The translations under genes and the position numbers were made by a program. From contig NZ_JQBM01000002.1 in NCBI RefSeq assembly GCF_001437355.1, positions 336,255-389,090 on the forward strand: a stretch of 52,836 bases of DNA, written 5' to 3'. This DNA comes from Weissella viridescens. Its GTDB lineage: Bacteria > Bacillota > Bacilli > Lactobacillales > Lactobacillaceae. The first letter of the stretch is position 1, and each line of letters opens with the position of its first letter. The notes below the pieces were generated by a model, which saw nothing but the letters and a program-made list of their open reading frames with translations, searched no databases and was not told where the DNA came from. Shown here piece after piece: positions 42,524 to 51,378 of the stretch.

Positions 42524-43777
42524 TTAGTCTGTTCCCTTAATCTTTTTACCAAGACGGTATAATTGGTACTTAAATCCTTGTACTGGTCGATCGAAAGTAC
42601 CGACTTTTTGTTCAACATGACCATTGAACTTGGTTTTGAAATTCATGACACCATCTGATCCATCGAAGCGGCCGTCAATACCAAGGAAGTTATAGCGATC
42701 AATGCCAAGGTCATGGGTCATTTGAATCATATAATCTTGAATCTGATGTGGACCATAGAATTCACCATATTGTTCATATGAACCCGAGAAGAGATAATCA
42801 ACTTCTTGTGGTGTAATCATAAATTGGGCACCGGCTAATACTAAGATATCTGAATTCTTTTCAGCTTGTAGTTCAACGATGTTGGCACGGCGTTTAGTGT
42901 GATTGTCACGTTGCTTATTTAGATCGGCTAATTGCTTATTGATTCGGCCTGCGTTACCGCCATTTGCTAACTTTTCTTCTAGGTCAGCAATTTTTTGGTT
43001 TACATCGACTAATTTTTCATCTAAATTGGCGATGTATTCAGGGAAATGTAACTCAGCAACGACGAATTTTACGCGTTCGCCAAAATCGTCATAGGTTGTC
43101 TCGAAATAGTCGAGATCTTTTGTGTGAAAATTGCGGCGGATACTTGTGTCATCTAAAATCTTTTTGAAGAGAGGCAATTCATCACGGCCTAATTCGCGGA
43201 CGTGTACACCAGTGGCTTGCTTCTTCAATGCTTGTTTCACCATCTTGTGGTAAGACTTATGAATGTCATCGGCACTCATGCCAGTTAAGTCCTTTACGTA
43301 TTGCCATGGGACAGCTTGCGTGTCAGTCATGCCATAAAGAAATGGCTCGTGCTTGTAACCTAATTCAGTCATTTTATGCATAACGGTTTCATCAGGCTCT
43401 GAGAGTGGCGTGCCTTCATCATCAAATTTCTGGTAAATCGTGTTGGGAGAGACGGTGATGAACATGATGTTGTGCTTCTTTGCGTAATCTTGTAGTTCAG
43501 CAAAGAAGGTGTCAACAAGCTTATCAGCATGCCAATCATTGACAACTGGACCATATTCCAAATTGTATTTCACGCCTAATTTAACTGATTGCTTCGTCAA
43601 TAGCGAACCAATCAAGATGTTGTTATCGTCGTCAACTAAACCAAGAATGAGAGGGTTGTGTTGACGGTGGTTAAGTAATTGATATTGTTGACTGCTTTGC
43701 GTAAAACTTGCATCGGCATTTTGATCAACAAAGGCATTCCAGTCATCCAATCGTGTGGATAAATCGACAAATTTCAT
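42524..43777 (-). CDS. FemX/MurM-like peptidoglycan aminoacyltransferase
   Basis: 417 residues, the size of FemABX proteins. It has two GNAT-like halves, with SQQYQLLNHR and YNLEYGPV in the first and LVLAGAQFMI, DYLFSGSYEQYGEFYGPHQIQDYMIQ and DRYNFLGIDGRFDGSDGVMNFK in the second, plus a helical coiled-coil arm at about residues 255-305 (ADLEEKLANGG...NKQRDNHTKRR). These enzymes add amino acids from aminoacyl-tRNA to the lysine of the peptidoglycan stem to build the interpeptide bridge. It is divergent from a second, related gene at 44086. AAGGAGACTAACTT precedes the ATG. Confidence 0.88.
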   Translation of the reverse strand: MKFVDLSTRLDDWNAFVDQNADASFTQSSQQYQLLNHRQHNPLILGLVDDDNNILIGSLLTKQSVKLGVKYNLEYGPVVNDWHADKLVDTFFAELQDYAKKHNIMFITVSPNTIYQKFDDEGTPLSEPDETVMHKMTELGYKHEPFLYGMTDTQAVPWQYVKDLTGMSADDIHKSYHKMVKQALKKQATGVHVRELGRDELPLFKKILDDTSIRRNFHTKDLDYFETTYDDFGERVKFVVAELHFPEYIANLDEKLVDVNQKIADLEEKLANGGNAGRINKQLADLNKQRDNHTKRRANIVELQAEKNSDILVLAGAQFMITPQEVDYLFSGSYEQYGEFYGPHQIQDYMIQMTHDLGIDRYNFLGIDGRFDGSDGVMNFKTKFNGHVEQKVGTFDRPVQGFKYQLYRLGKKIKGTD

Positions 43778-44085
43778 AAGTTAGTCTCCTTATAATTTGT
43801 TATGTATTTTGAGTTAACACTAACAGTGGCAATTTAAAAAATATATCATTATTTACTATAGTATAGTTATACAACTTTCACAAAGTTTTCACCCTGATTA
43901 TAAGAAAATTTAAAGCAATCAAGCTCAAATGACGTCAATGACTCTAGATTCACATAAATAAAAAATATGTTAAAATGATTGACGACGCATACATGTTGGA
44001 AAAATCATAGGTATTGCCTATGTGGCCAAAAAATGAACGCGAGTATGTCGCTACCAATACCAAATTGATAAGGATACGCATTAAA

Positions 44086-45336
44086 ATGAATAAATTTAAA
44101 TTTGTGGAGTTAACGCCTGCCGAATGGGCACCATTTGAGCATAATCAACCGAATGGTGGGATGTTACAATCAATCGAACAATATGAATTACTAAAAGACC
44201 GTGGCGCCGAAGCTAAGATTTTGGGCTTAAAGCATGATGGCAAGTTAATTGCCGGTGCTGTCGTTACCTTTAATGCGATCCGCGGAGGTAAGGAAGTCTT
44301 AATTAACCATGGACCAGTTCTTGATTACGAGGATCATGGACTTTTGCACACTTATTTAGAACATTTAAAAGCCTATGCAAAGCCATTGGGTGGGCTATAC
44401 ATCAAATTTTCACCAAACGAAGCGTATCAGATTTTTGATAATGAAGGTCATGGTGTTGCTGATCCGAATGAGATGCTTTTAAATCGCATTGAAAAAATTG
44501 GCGCGATTCATTTACCTTTTGATAAGGGAATGACAGCGACGAATGTTGCTAGTTGGATTTACGAAAAGGACTTACGCCAACTGAATGATGAGACGCTAAC
44601 TGCAAGTTACGCTCCTGATGTAAAATATTATTTGAAAAAAACGCAGCAATTTGGCGTGAAGTTACGTGAATTGACACGAGAAGAGTTACCCGCCTTTAAG
44701 GCCTTAACTGAAGACACAGCTAAGCGCGTTGGTTTTGCGGATAAGCCCCTAGAATTCTATCAAATTTTCTTTGATGATTATGGAGAACGTGCGCATTATG
44801 TCGTAGCAGAAATCAATTTTGTTGACTATATCAATAATGAAAAAGATGTCATTGCAAAATTGGATGAAAAGTTAACCAAGTTGGGCGAACGGTTGGCTGT
44901 GAAGGAAACCAAAAAAAATCGGGGACAATTCAACGAGTTTACCGATCAAAAACAACAACACCAAAAACGTATCCAAAAAATTATGGATATGTTTGGCGAA
45001 CAAGTCCCAACGGATGATGTGATTATTGCTGGGGCCTTGTTTGTCGAGCAACCCCAAGAAATGTCATACTTATACTCAGGTATGTACGAGCAATATAAAG
45101 AATTCTTTGGTCCATATCTGATTCAAGACACTATGATGCGCAAGACGATTGCAGCGGGCTTACCAAAGTATAATTTCTTGGGTATCTCTGGTGAATTTGA
45201 TGGTAGTGATGGCGTCTTTAAATTTAAGAAAGAATTTAATGGACAACCGGTGCAAATGCTAGGTGAATTTGAATATCCAATTCGACACCTAAAGCACAAA
45301 ATGTACAAGTCACTCAAACGTATTTTAAATCGATAA
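44086..45336 (+). CDS. FemA/MurN-like peptidoglycan aminoacyltransferase
   Basis: 416 residues from the ATG at 44086; a longer frame from 44014 lacks a ribosome site. It has the FemABX fold with a helical arm at about residues 245-300 (IAKLDEKLTKLGERLAVKE, then QQQHQKRIQKI). Motifs shared with its divergent neighbour are MSYLYSGMYEQYKEFFGP and YNFLGISGEFDGSDGVFKFKKEFNG. The two probably add successive residues of the bridge, as FemX/FemA or MurM/MurN pairs do, but the order cannot be told from sequence. The 308-bp divergent spacer is AT-rich and holds no clear structure. A terminator follows. Confidence 0.87.
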   Translation: MNKFKFVELTPAEWAPFEHNQPNGGMLQSIEQYELLKDRGAEAKILGLKHDGKLIAGAVVTFNAIRGGKEVLINHGPVLDYEDHGLLHTYLEHLKAYAKPLGGLYIKFSPNEAYQIFDNEGHGVADPNEMLLNRIEKIGAIHLPFDKGMTATNVASWIYEKDLRQLNDETLTASYAPDVKYYLKKTQQFGVKLRELTREELPAFKALTEDTAKRVGFADKPLEFYQIFFDDYGERAHYVVAEINFVDYINNEKDVIAKLDEKLTKLGERLAVKETKKNRGQFNEFTDQKQQHQKRIQKIMDMFGEQVPTDDVIIAGALFVEQPQEMSYLYSGMYEQYKEFFGPYLIQDTMMRKTIAAGLPKYNFLGISGEFDGSDGVFKFKKEFNGQPVQMLGEFEYPIRHLKHKMYKSLKRILNR

Positions 45337-45343
45337 ATAAACT

Positions 45344-45375
45344 AAGCCCGCTACGGTAAACGTAGGGGGCTTTTT
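45344..45375 (+). terminator. Intrinsic terminator
   Basis: AAGCCC-CTACG / CGTAG-GGCTT with a GTAAA loop and T5. Confidence 0.8.
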
Positions 45376-45591
45376 AATATGAAGAAAGTCTAAAAAATAA
45401 TGATATTATTCAACTTACTTAAAGTTAAAAAAATTGAATAATATTAGCTAATACCATTACGTGCTTGGTAAATACATGTTAGTATAGTATTAGAGAAATA
45501 TTATTTGTAATTTTAATTTTACACTGTGAAGTTGTAATTTTATCAAAAGTGAACTGTTAAGTTTGGATTTACATAAATTGGAGGTAGTTAT

Positions 45592-46791
45592 ATGAGTGAA
45601 ATGGGCATGATTGCCATTATGTTACTAACAGCGTTACTTTCGGGAACGTTGTTTAGGAAAATGGGGTTGCCGTCTGTTGTTGGACAGTTGGTAGCGGGAG
45701 TGATTGTTGGACCAGCGGTATTAAACTGGGTTAAACCAACCAATCACATCGAGTTTTTAGCGGAAATTGGGGTAATGACCCTGATGTTTATTGCGGGACT
45801 TGAAAGTGATTTGCGCTTACTAAAGCGATATTTAGTTCCAGCTATATCGGTTGCTTTCTTTGGTGCGTTACTACCAGTAGGTGCTTTTTATTGGTTCGGG
45901 ACATCAGTGCTACATGAGTCAGTGACGATGTCAATTTTCTTTGGAATTGTCTTTGCGGCCATGTCAACGTCAATTACGGTTGATGTTTTAAAGGAGTATA
46001 AGCGCTTAAAGACCAAGAACGGTCAAACGATATTAGGGGCGGCCATTTTTGATGATGTTTTCGCGATTAGTTTGCTGTCAGTATTTCTGGTATTTGCAAC
46101 CAAGGGCGCTACAACAGGTGGCCACGGTGGTTCATCACACGGTATTGCGGTTACGCTAATGCTACAAGTTGCTTTCTTTATTTTGGCATTTTCAATTATT
46201 CGCTGGGTAGCAACACCAGTCATGCACTGGTTTGAAAAATTAGATTTCTCATATAGTGAAATTTTAGGCGCTTTCATCATGCTCTTTAGTTTGGCTAGTT
46301 TAGCGGAACTCTTTGGGTTGTCAGCGATCATCGGAACATTCTTCTCAGGTGTGGCCATCGCTGAAACAAAGGTCGCACATAAAGTCGAAAAGGCTTCTAA
46401 TGTGGTGTCATATACATTCTTTATTCCAATTTTCCTTGTATCAGTTGGATTGAATGTAAAGTTTGACAGTATTATGGATTACTTACCAATGATTATCTTT
46501 GGTACGGTCATTGCGATTCTTTCAAAGGTTATCGGAAGTGGATTTGGAGCCAAAATTACGGGATACAGCTGGCTGGATTCGGCAATTATCGGTACCGGAA
46601 CTGTGCCACGAGGTGAATTCTCAATTGTTATTGCACAAATGGGACTTGCTGCAGGGGTGATTGACGATGAGGCCCAAGGGATGCTTTTGATTATTATTAT
46701 CTTAGCGACGATCATTGGTCCGTTGATGTTGCGTTATCTATTTAAGTTTGACCATTCAAATGAAAAACATCCAAGCAAAGCAAAAGCATAA
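45592..46791 (+). CDS. CPA2 family monovalent cation/proton antiporter (NapA/KefB-like)
   Basis: 399 residues with about twelve membrane segments. The N-terminal GTLFRKMGLPSVVGQLVAGVIVGPAVL is the CPA signature; IGVMTLMFIAGLESDLRLLK and FAAMSTSITVDVLKE follow. LGAAIFDDVFAISL carries the paired aspartates of the ion site in CPA antiporters, and GTGTVPRGEFSIVIAQMGL is the C-terminal conserved segment. There is no RCK/TrkA-N domain, so it resembles NapA of enterococci, a Na+/H+ antiporter. GGAGGTAGTTAT precedes the ATG. It is a single gene with its own terminator. Confidence 0.88.
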   Translation: MSEMGMIAIMLLTALLSGTLFRKMGLPSVVGQLVAGVIVGPAVLNWVKPTNHIEFLAEIGVMTLMFIAGLESDLRLLKRYLVPAISVAFFGALLPVGAFYWFGTSVLHESVTMSIFFGIVFAAMSTSITVDVLKEYKRLKTKNGQTILGAAIFDDVFAISLLSVFLVFATKGATTGGHGGSSHGIAVTLMLQVAFFILAFSIIRWVATPVMHWFEKLDFSYSEILGAFIMLFSLASLAELFGLSAIIGTFFSGVAIAETKVAHKVEKASNVVSYTFFIPIFLVSVGLNVKFDSIMDYLPMIIFGTVIAILSKVIGSGFGAKITGYSWLDSAIIGTGTVPRGEFSIVIAQMGLAAGVIDDEAQGMLLIIIILATIIGPLMLRYLFKFDHSNEKHPSKAKA

Positions 46792-46802
46792 TTGTTAATT
46801 TT

Positions 46803-46841
46803 AAAAAGCTGTTTTTGGTTCATGACCAGAAATGGCTTTTT
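46803..46841 (+). terminator. Intrinsic terminator of the antiporter gene
   Basis: AAAAAGC-TTT-TGGT / ACCA-AAA-GCTTTTT with small internal loops and T run. Confidence 0.75.
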
Positions 46842-46867
46842 GCATATAATCTAAAATCAAAAAATGA

Positions 46868-46956
46868 TTATTTATTTGATGTTTTACGGTCTTTTTGTTT
46901 GTTATTTCTTATTTATTTGATGTTTTACGGTCTTTTTGTTTGTTATTTCTTATTTA
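46868..46956 (+). repeat. 41-bp perfect tandem duplication
   Basis: The AT-rich 41-bp unit (from 46868, with GATGTTTTACGGTC in its centre) is repeated exactly at 46909-46949 and begins a third time for seven bases. It lies in the 410-bp gap between the antiporter terminator and the lysozyme gene. The rest of that gap is AT-rich, with no gene I can support. Confidence 0.92.
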
Positions 46957-47203
46957 CTTAAATTTTTAGCTTGTCTTAACGAGGGTGTATAACGGAAAAT
47001 GATTTTCATAAAGCTCTAATATAGTCGTGAAAATCCCATAGGTTAGCGTGATTTTGTTGCTCATTTTAAATGATTGACGTTGTAAAAGTTATACGGTAAA
47101 ATTAAGAATATTAAGAAAACCTTATGAAATTAAATAAATATAAAGAATTTAGCAAATATCCCCCAAACAGAAATGTTAAAAAAGATTATCAGAGGATCAA
47201 TTT

Positions 47204-50014
47204 ATGACGCGTATGAAGATGTATAAAAGTGGAAAGTTCTGGGTCAGTTCAGCGGTAACAGCGCTTGGAGCAACCAGTGCGCTCTTAGGCGGTTCAAGTA
47301 CACAAGCCCATGCCGACGTGGCGAATGATCAACAAGTTGCTCAAGCAACTGAACAAAATAAAACGGCGGCTGCACCAAGTGCTGCGGACGTGCAAGCCCA
47401 AATCACTGCGGCAATGAACACAAATCCAACTAACGTACAAGTTGATACTGCGACGCAAACACCAGTGAGTGCTGCTGAGGCAATGGCCACAGCTAATGAA
47501 AAACAGACGTCAACAGAAGGACCAGCCGCGGTTAATGTGAACCAAGATGTTGATTCAGTCCAAGAAAATCAAACTGAAACTGATGCTGCGCCGGATAATC
47601 TAGCCGATTCGTCATCTGATGTGACGACAACTGAAGAGGGGTCAAGTGATTCGGTTGAACAACCAAGTGAACAAACTGTCGTTGATGACAAGTCGAACCA
47701 AGCACATGTAATTGAGGATACGACGTCGGAGGTAGCTCCCAAGGTCAAAGAGCCTACGCCAGAAAAAAACAGTAAGCCTGACACGTCAACTGGGGATAAA
47801 ACTTTGCCTGGAGTAAAGACCGAGACAGCTGATAAAACGGTTACGCCAAAGCAAATCACACCAAAGACGACTACGCCCAAGGTAGCTGATAAGGTGGAAA
47901 AGCAAGTTTCTTCAAAAAAGACAAATAAGACAGTTGCGACGCCGAAAAAGGAAGCCAAAGGTGCGACTGTTTTGACGGCAACGCCAAAGTCAGTTAAGGC
48001 AACACAATATTATAATTATTCCGCAACCCAAAAAGCGAATGCTGAATTCTTATACCGTTATTTCTCGGCTCGTGGATGGACACGTAGTGCTATTGCGGGA
48101 ATGTTGGGTAATATGACTGTTGAAAGTTATTTGTTGCCTGATATCACTGAAATCGGTGGCGGTGGCGGATATGGATTGGTGCAATGGACACCGGCTAGCA
48201 AACTGATTAATTGGACACGTGCGAATGGCTTGGATTATCGAACACTTACCGGTCAAGCTGCACGAATTCAATACGAAATGACGCACGGTATTCAATTCTA
48301 TCCATCATATACAAGTAGTATGACGGCAGCGCAATATATGAAGAGCAATGCGTCAGCATATACGTTAGCAATTGTCTTCTTGGCAAATTATGAACGTCCG
48401 TATGATAGTAACCAACCGGAACGTGGTAATATTGCCATGTACTGGTATAACTACCTTGGTACGATTAATTTATCAGACAATACTAACAAACCTGCACCAA
48501 AACCAACACCGAATCCAACGCCAAAACCACAAGCTAAGAATGGCTATGTGTGGGAAGGATCAAACCTTTATTACTATAACAACGGAAATAAAGTTAGTGG
48601 CTTGCGGACGTATGGTCAAAATGGTTTAGAGTACTATCACCCAACTACCAAAGCGCAAGTGCGTAACCAACAAGTACGGATTGGAACGGCCGTTTATTAC
48701 TTCAATGGTGAAGGAGATGCCATTACTGGGTTCCGCAAGTTTGGCAAAAACTCGGTTGAATATTATGCGCAAAACCACAAGCGTGTGTCTAACACGTATG
48801 TTCAAACCGGACAAACTTATTACTACATGGATGGGAATGGTCAAGCTACGGCTGGGTTGCGTCGCTACAGTAAGACCGGTTTGGAATACTATAATCCAAC
48901 GACGCGTCTACAAACGCGCAATAACTACGCTAAGGTTGGAAATAATTACTACTACTTTAATGGTGAAGGTGATGCCGTAAGTGGTTTCCGTAAGTATGGA
49001 AAGAATGGTTTGGAATACTATAACCCGACCACACAAATTCAGACGCGTAATAATTATGTCCAGTCTGGAAAGAACTTCTATTACTTCAACGGTGAAGGCG
49101 ATGCCGTAAGTGGTTTCTGCAAGTATGGGAAGAATGGTTTGGAGTATTATAACCCAACTACGCACATCCAACAGCGTAATAATTATGTACAATCTGGAAA
49201 GAACCTCTATTACTTTAATGGTAATGGAGATGCTGTAAGTGGTTTCCGTAAATATGGAAAGAATGGTTTGGAGTACTATAATCCAACGACACATATCCAA
49301 CTACGAAATAATTATATGCAATCTGGAAAGAACGTCTATTACTTCGGTGCTAATGGCGATGCCGTAAGTGGTTTCCGTAAGTATGGAAAGAATGGTTTGG
49401 AGTACTATAACCCAACCACGCACATTCAACAACGTAATAACTATGTGCAAGCTGGAAAGAATCTGTATTACTTTAATGCAAATGGTGATGCTATCACTGG
49501 TTTGCGTAAATACGGGAAGAATAAGTTAGAATATTATGATCCTAAGAGTTATATTCAAGCCCGAAATCAAACAATTACGCTTGGTAAGCAGAGCTATTAC
49601 TTTGGTAGTAACGGGGATGCAGTTGCTGGAACAATCAAGCGCAATGGCAAAATTGAATTTTACAATCCATCAAACTATACTCGCCGTAAGACACCTGGAT
49701 ACGTTAAGTTAGGCAATACTTATGCTTTCTTGGATAACAACGGCTATGGTGTTACGGGATTGCGTCGCTATGGTAAGAATGGTTTGGAATATTACTCACC
49801 AAAAACAGGTCTACAAGTACGTAACGGTCACGTCAATGTGAATGGGATTGTTTATTACTTTAATCGTGAAGGGGATGCCATTAACGGCGTTCGAAATTTG
49901 GGTAATGGGTACATTGAATACTATGTGAACCATGCCCGTGTGCAAAATAAAACCATGAAGGTTAACGGCGTTATGTATCGTTTCGATGCTAATGGTCGCG
50001 GTAAGCGCATCTAA
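47204..50014 (+). CDS. Secreted peptidoglycan hydrolase: KxYKxGKxW signal, phage-tail-lysozyme domain, C-terminal repeats
   Basis: 936 residues. An N-terminal KMYKSGKFW signal peptide (cleavage probably after AQAHA-like TQAHA, about residue 37) is followed by an Ala/Thr/Glu-rich low-complexity region (40-260). A lysozyme-like domain (about 265-425) has MLGNMTVESYL with the likely catalytic Glu, YGLVQWTPASK and NYERPYDSNQPERG, fitting phage_lysozyme2. A short proline linker leads to about eleven repeats of roughly 43 residues (VYYFNGEGDAVSGFRKYGKNGLEYYNPTT... type), which resemble glucan- or choline-binding wall repeats. Repeats 4-7 are nearly identical. AGAGGATCAATTT precedes the ATG. It should cut peptidoglycan outside the cell. 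Confidence 0.87.
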   Translation: MTRMKMYKSGKFWVSSAVTALGATSALLGGSSTQAHADVANDQQVAQATEQNKTAAAPSAADVQAQITAAMNTNPTNVQVDTATQTPVSAAEAMATANEKQTSTEGPAAVNVNQDVDSVQENQTETDAAPDNLADSSSDVTTTEEGSSDSVEQPSEQTVVDDKSNQAHVIEDTTSEVAPKVKEPTPEKNSKPDTSTGDKTLPGVKTETADKTVTPKQITPKTTTPKVADKVEKQVSSKKTNKTVATPKKEAKGATVLTATPKSVKATQYYNYSATQKANAEFLYRYFSARGWTRSAIAGMLGNMTVESYLLPDITEIGGGGGYGLVQWTPASKLINWTRANGLDYRTLTGQAARIQYEMTHGIQFYPSYTSSMTAAQYMKSNASAYTLAIVFLANYERPYDSNQPERGNIAMYWYNYLGTINLSDNTNKPAPKPTPNPTPKPQAKNGYVWEGSNLYYYNNGNKVSGLRTYGQNGLEYYHPTTKAQVRNQQVRIGTAVYYFNGEGDAITGFRKFGKNSVEYYAQNHKRVSNTYVQTGQTYYYMDGNGQATAGLRRYSKTGLEYYNPTTRLQTRNNYAKVGNNYYYFNGEGDAVSGFRKYGKNGLEYYNPTTQIQTRNNYVQSGKNFYYFNGEGDAVSGFCKYGKNGLEYYNPTTHIQQRNNYVQSGKNLYYFNGNGDAVSGFRKYGKNGLEYYNPTTHIQLRNNYMQSGKNVYYFGANGDAVSGFRKYGKNGLEYYNPTTHIQQRNNYVQAGKNLYYFNANGDAITGLRKYGKNKLEYYDPKSYIQARNQTITLGKQSYYFGSNGDAVAGTIKRNGKIEFYNPSNYTRRKTPGYVKLGNTYAFLDNNGYGVTGLRRYGKNGLEYYSPKTGLQVRNGHVNVNGIVYYFNREGDAINGVRNLGNGYIEYYVNHARVQNKTMKVNGVMYRFDANGRGKRI
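48540..50011 (+). repeat. About eleven wall-binding repeats of roughly 130 bp
   Basis: Tandem units of about 129 bp encode YYF-x5-GDA-x2-GFRKYGKNGLEYYNPTT-type modules. Units between about 48950 and 49490 are nearly identical at DNA level, a sign of recent duplication or gene conversion. One unit has Cys for Arg (GFCKYG, near 49119). Confidence 0.85.
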
Positions 50015-50045
50015 AAAAAGCCTCGTCAGTTGACGAGGCTTTTTT
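50013..50045. terminator. Bidirectional intrinsic terminator
   Basis: A 12-bp stem AAGCCTCGTCA/TGACGAGGCTT with a GT-type loop and A/T runs, between converging genes. Confidence 0.88.
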
Positions 50046-50481
50046 AGCGCTTTGGAAAAGTTAGTTTAAAAAGTATTTCACCAACAATGAAGCCAACGGC
50101 CAATGCCGTTGCGATAAGTAAAACTGAAATGATCTCTGACCCAGCTTGGTGACTACCCAAGGTTAAATTTTTCATCCCCATAGCAGCCATACCACCTGGT
50201 ACTAATGAAACCAGACTTGGAATATAAATCATAGTGACCGGAGTTTGATACTTTTGTGCAAAAACATTCCCTAAATAACCGATGACAATGGTGGCAATAA
50301 GGTTTTGCCAAACGATGTGTTGCGAATATAGTCCGAAAATACAATAGGCTAACCAAGAAGCGGCTCCCGTCAGGCCGGCTGGGATTAGCGCACGTCGAGG
50401 GATATTTGTTAATAAACCAAAGCCGAATGAAGAAATAAATCCAAAAGCAGTTTCTACGAAAAGCTTAATCCATGGTTGCAT
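50044..50481 (-). CDS. Threonine/serine exporter family protein, second half (ThrE_2, DUF3815)
   Basis: 145 residues with four membrane segments (WIKLFVETAFGFISSFGFGLL, WLAYCIFGLYS, SLVSLVPGGMAAMGMKN, IISVLLIATALAVGFIVGEI). SLVPGG is the conserved motif of the second half of ThrE-type exporters. In many Firmicutes ThrE is split in two adjacent genes, of about 250 and 150 residues, as here. The ATG at 50481 shares a base with the stop of the first-half gene (TAATG), implying coupled translation; a GTG three codons earlier is the alternative. A terminator shared with the lysozyme gene follows. Confidence 0.8.
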   Translation of the reverse strand: MQPWIKLFVETAFGFISSFGFGLLTNIPRRALIPAGLTGAASWLAYCIFGLYSQHIVWQNLIATIVIGYLGNVFAQKYQTPVTMIYIPSLVSLVPGGMAAMGMKNLTLGSHQAGSEIISVLLIATALAVGFIVGEILFKLTFPKR

Positions 50482-51223
50482 TAGTGACACACCTCAATTG
50501 CTAAAATCACACCAAAGGCAATGGCGCCGGCGACAAAGAAAGCATATGTGATACGTACGATTCCAGAAATAATTTCTTTTGCGATAATTTCACGAATTGC
50601 GTTAGTAATCGCAACACCGGGTACGAGTGGCATGAGCGAACTAATAATTATATTATAAAGGTTGTCGCCGATGTGAAATTTGACGAGTAAACTAGCTAGT
50701 AAGCCAATTGTGAAACCACCAACTACTTCAGAAATATACGGGAAATCATAGTAGTTTGTAATTTTTTACTGAAAATGAAGGCCAGTAACCCGACGAAAAA
50801 ACTCAAACTAAGGTCGGTCCAAGTTGCTTTGAATACCAGCATTGGAGCCATTGAAACGAGACCGGCGCCAAGTACTTGTAACCAGAAAGGTGTTTGAGTG
50901 ACGGTTTGATCGAGGTCGATAACTGCTTGATTAAATTGGTTAAAATTGATTTTCTGTTGTGTAAAGTCACGTGAGAGTTGGTTGATTGCATCGACTTTCT
51001 TAAGATCATAACCACCCATTTTAGGCTTAATGAATAGAGTATCGGTTGATTCATTAATCGAAATGAAAATAGCTGTAAGTGTTGAATAACAGACAATGGG
51101 TGTTTGAGCGGCTTTACCAATGTGTTCAATTGTATTTTCAATGCGAAAAGTTTCAGCGCCGCTGTTTAAAAGCAGATTACCAACTTGGCTGCAGGTTGCT
51201 AAGAGTTCTTTTTCAGTAGGCAT
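50481..51223 (-). pseudogene. Threonine/serine exporter family protein, first half (ThrE, DUF1212), frameshifted
   Basis: The frame from the ATG at 51223 encodes the cytoplasmic ThrE domain (LLNSGAETFRIENTIEHIG, VCYSTLTAIFISI) and the first membrane segments up to LLAFIFSKK. It then leaves register in a run of six A (minus strand; T run at 50762-50767 on the plus strand). With one more A the protein reads on as SKKITNYYDFPYISEVVGGF and through four more membrane segments and MPLVPGVAITNAIREI to a TAA at 50483-50481, exactly overlapping the next start. So the full gene would be about 248 residues. As read, it stops at 50723 after 166 residues. Confidence 0.82.
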
Positions 51224-51378
51224 AATTGATATCCGTTTCTATGAGGAGTTAGCAATTAACAATACAGGTATTATATCCTGAATCGTGCAGTATCAGTCCA
51301 AAGAATGGTAAAAAATTGAGTTTCGAATAGCAATAAGGTAATATCTAGTTATGAAGACTAGCTGATGAAGGGGATAAC

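Noticed and set aside
47569..47958. Minus-strand open frame of 129 codons inside the lysozyme gene
   Set aside because: It is a shadow of the low-complexity Thr/Glu-rich region on the plus strand, with no ribosome site and no plausible protein.
48908..49300. Minus-strand open frame of 130 codons across the wall-binding repeats
   Set aside because: It exists only because the repeat unit lacks stops in that frame. The reading is periodic and has no start signal.
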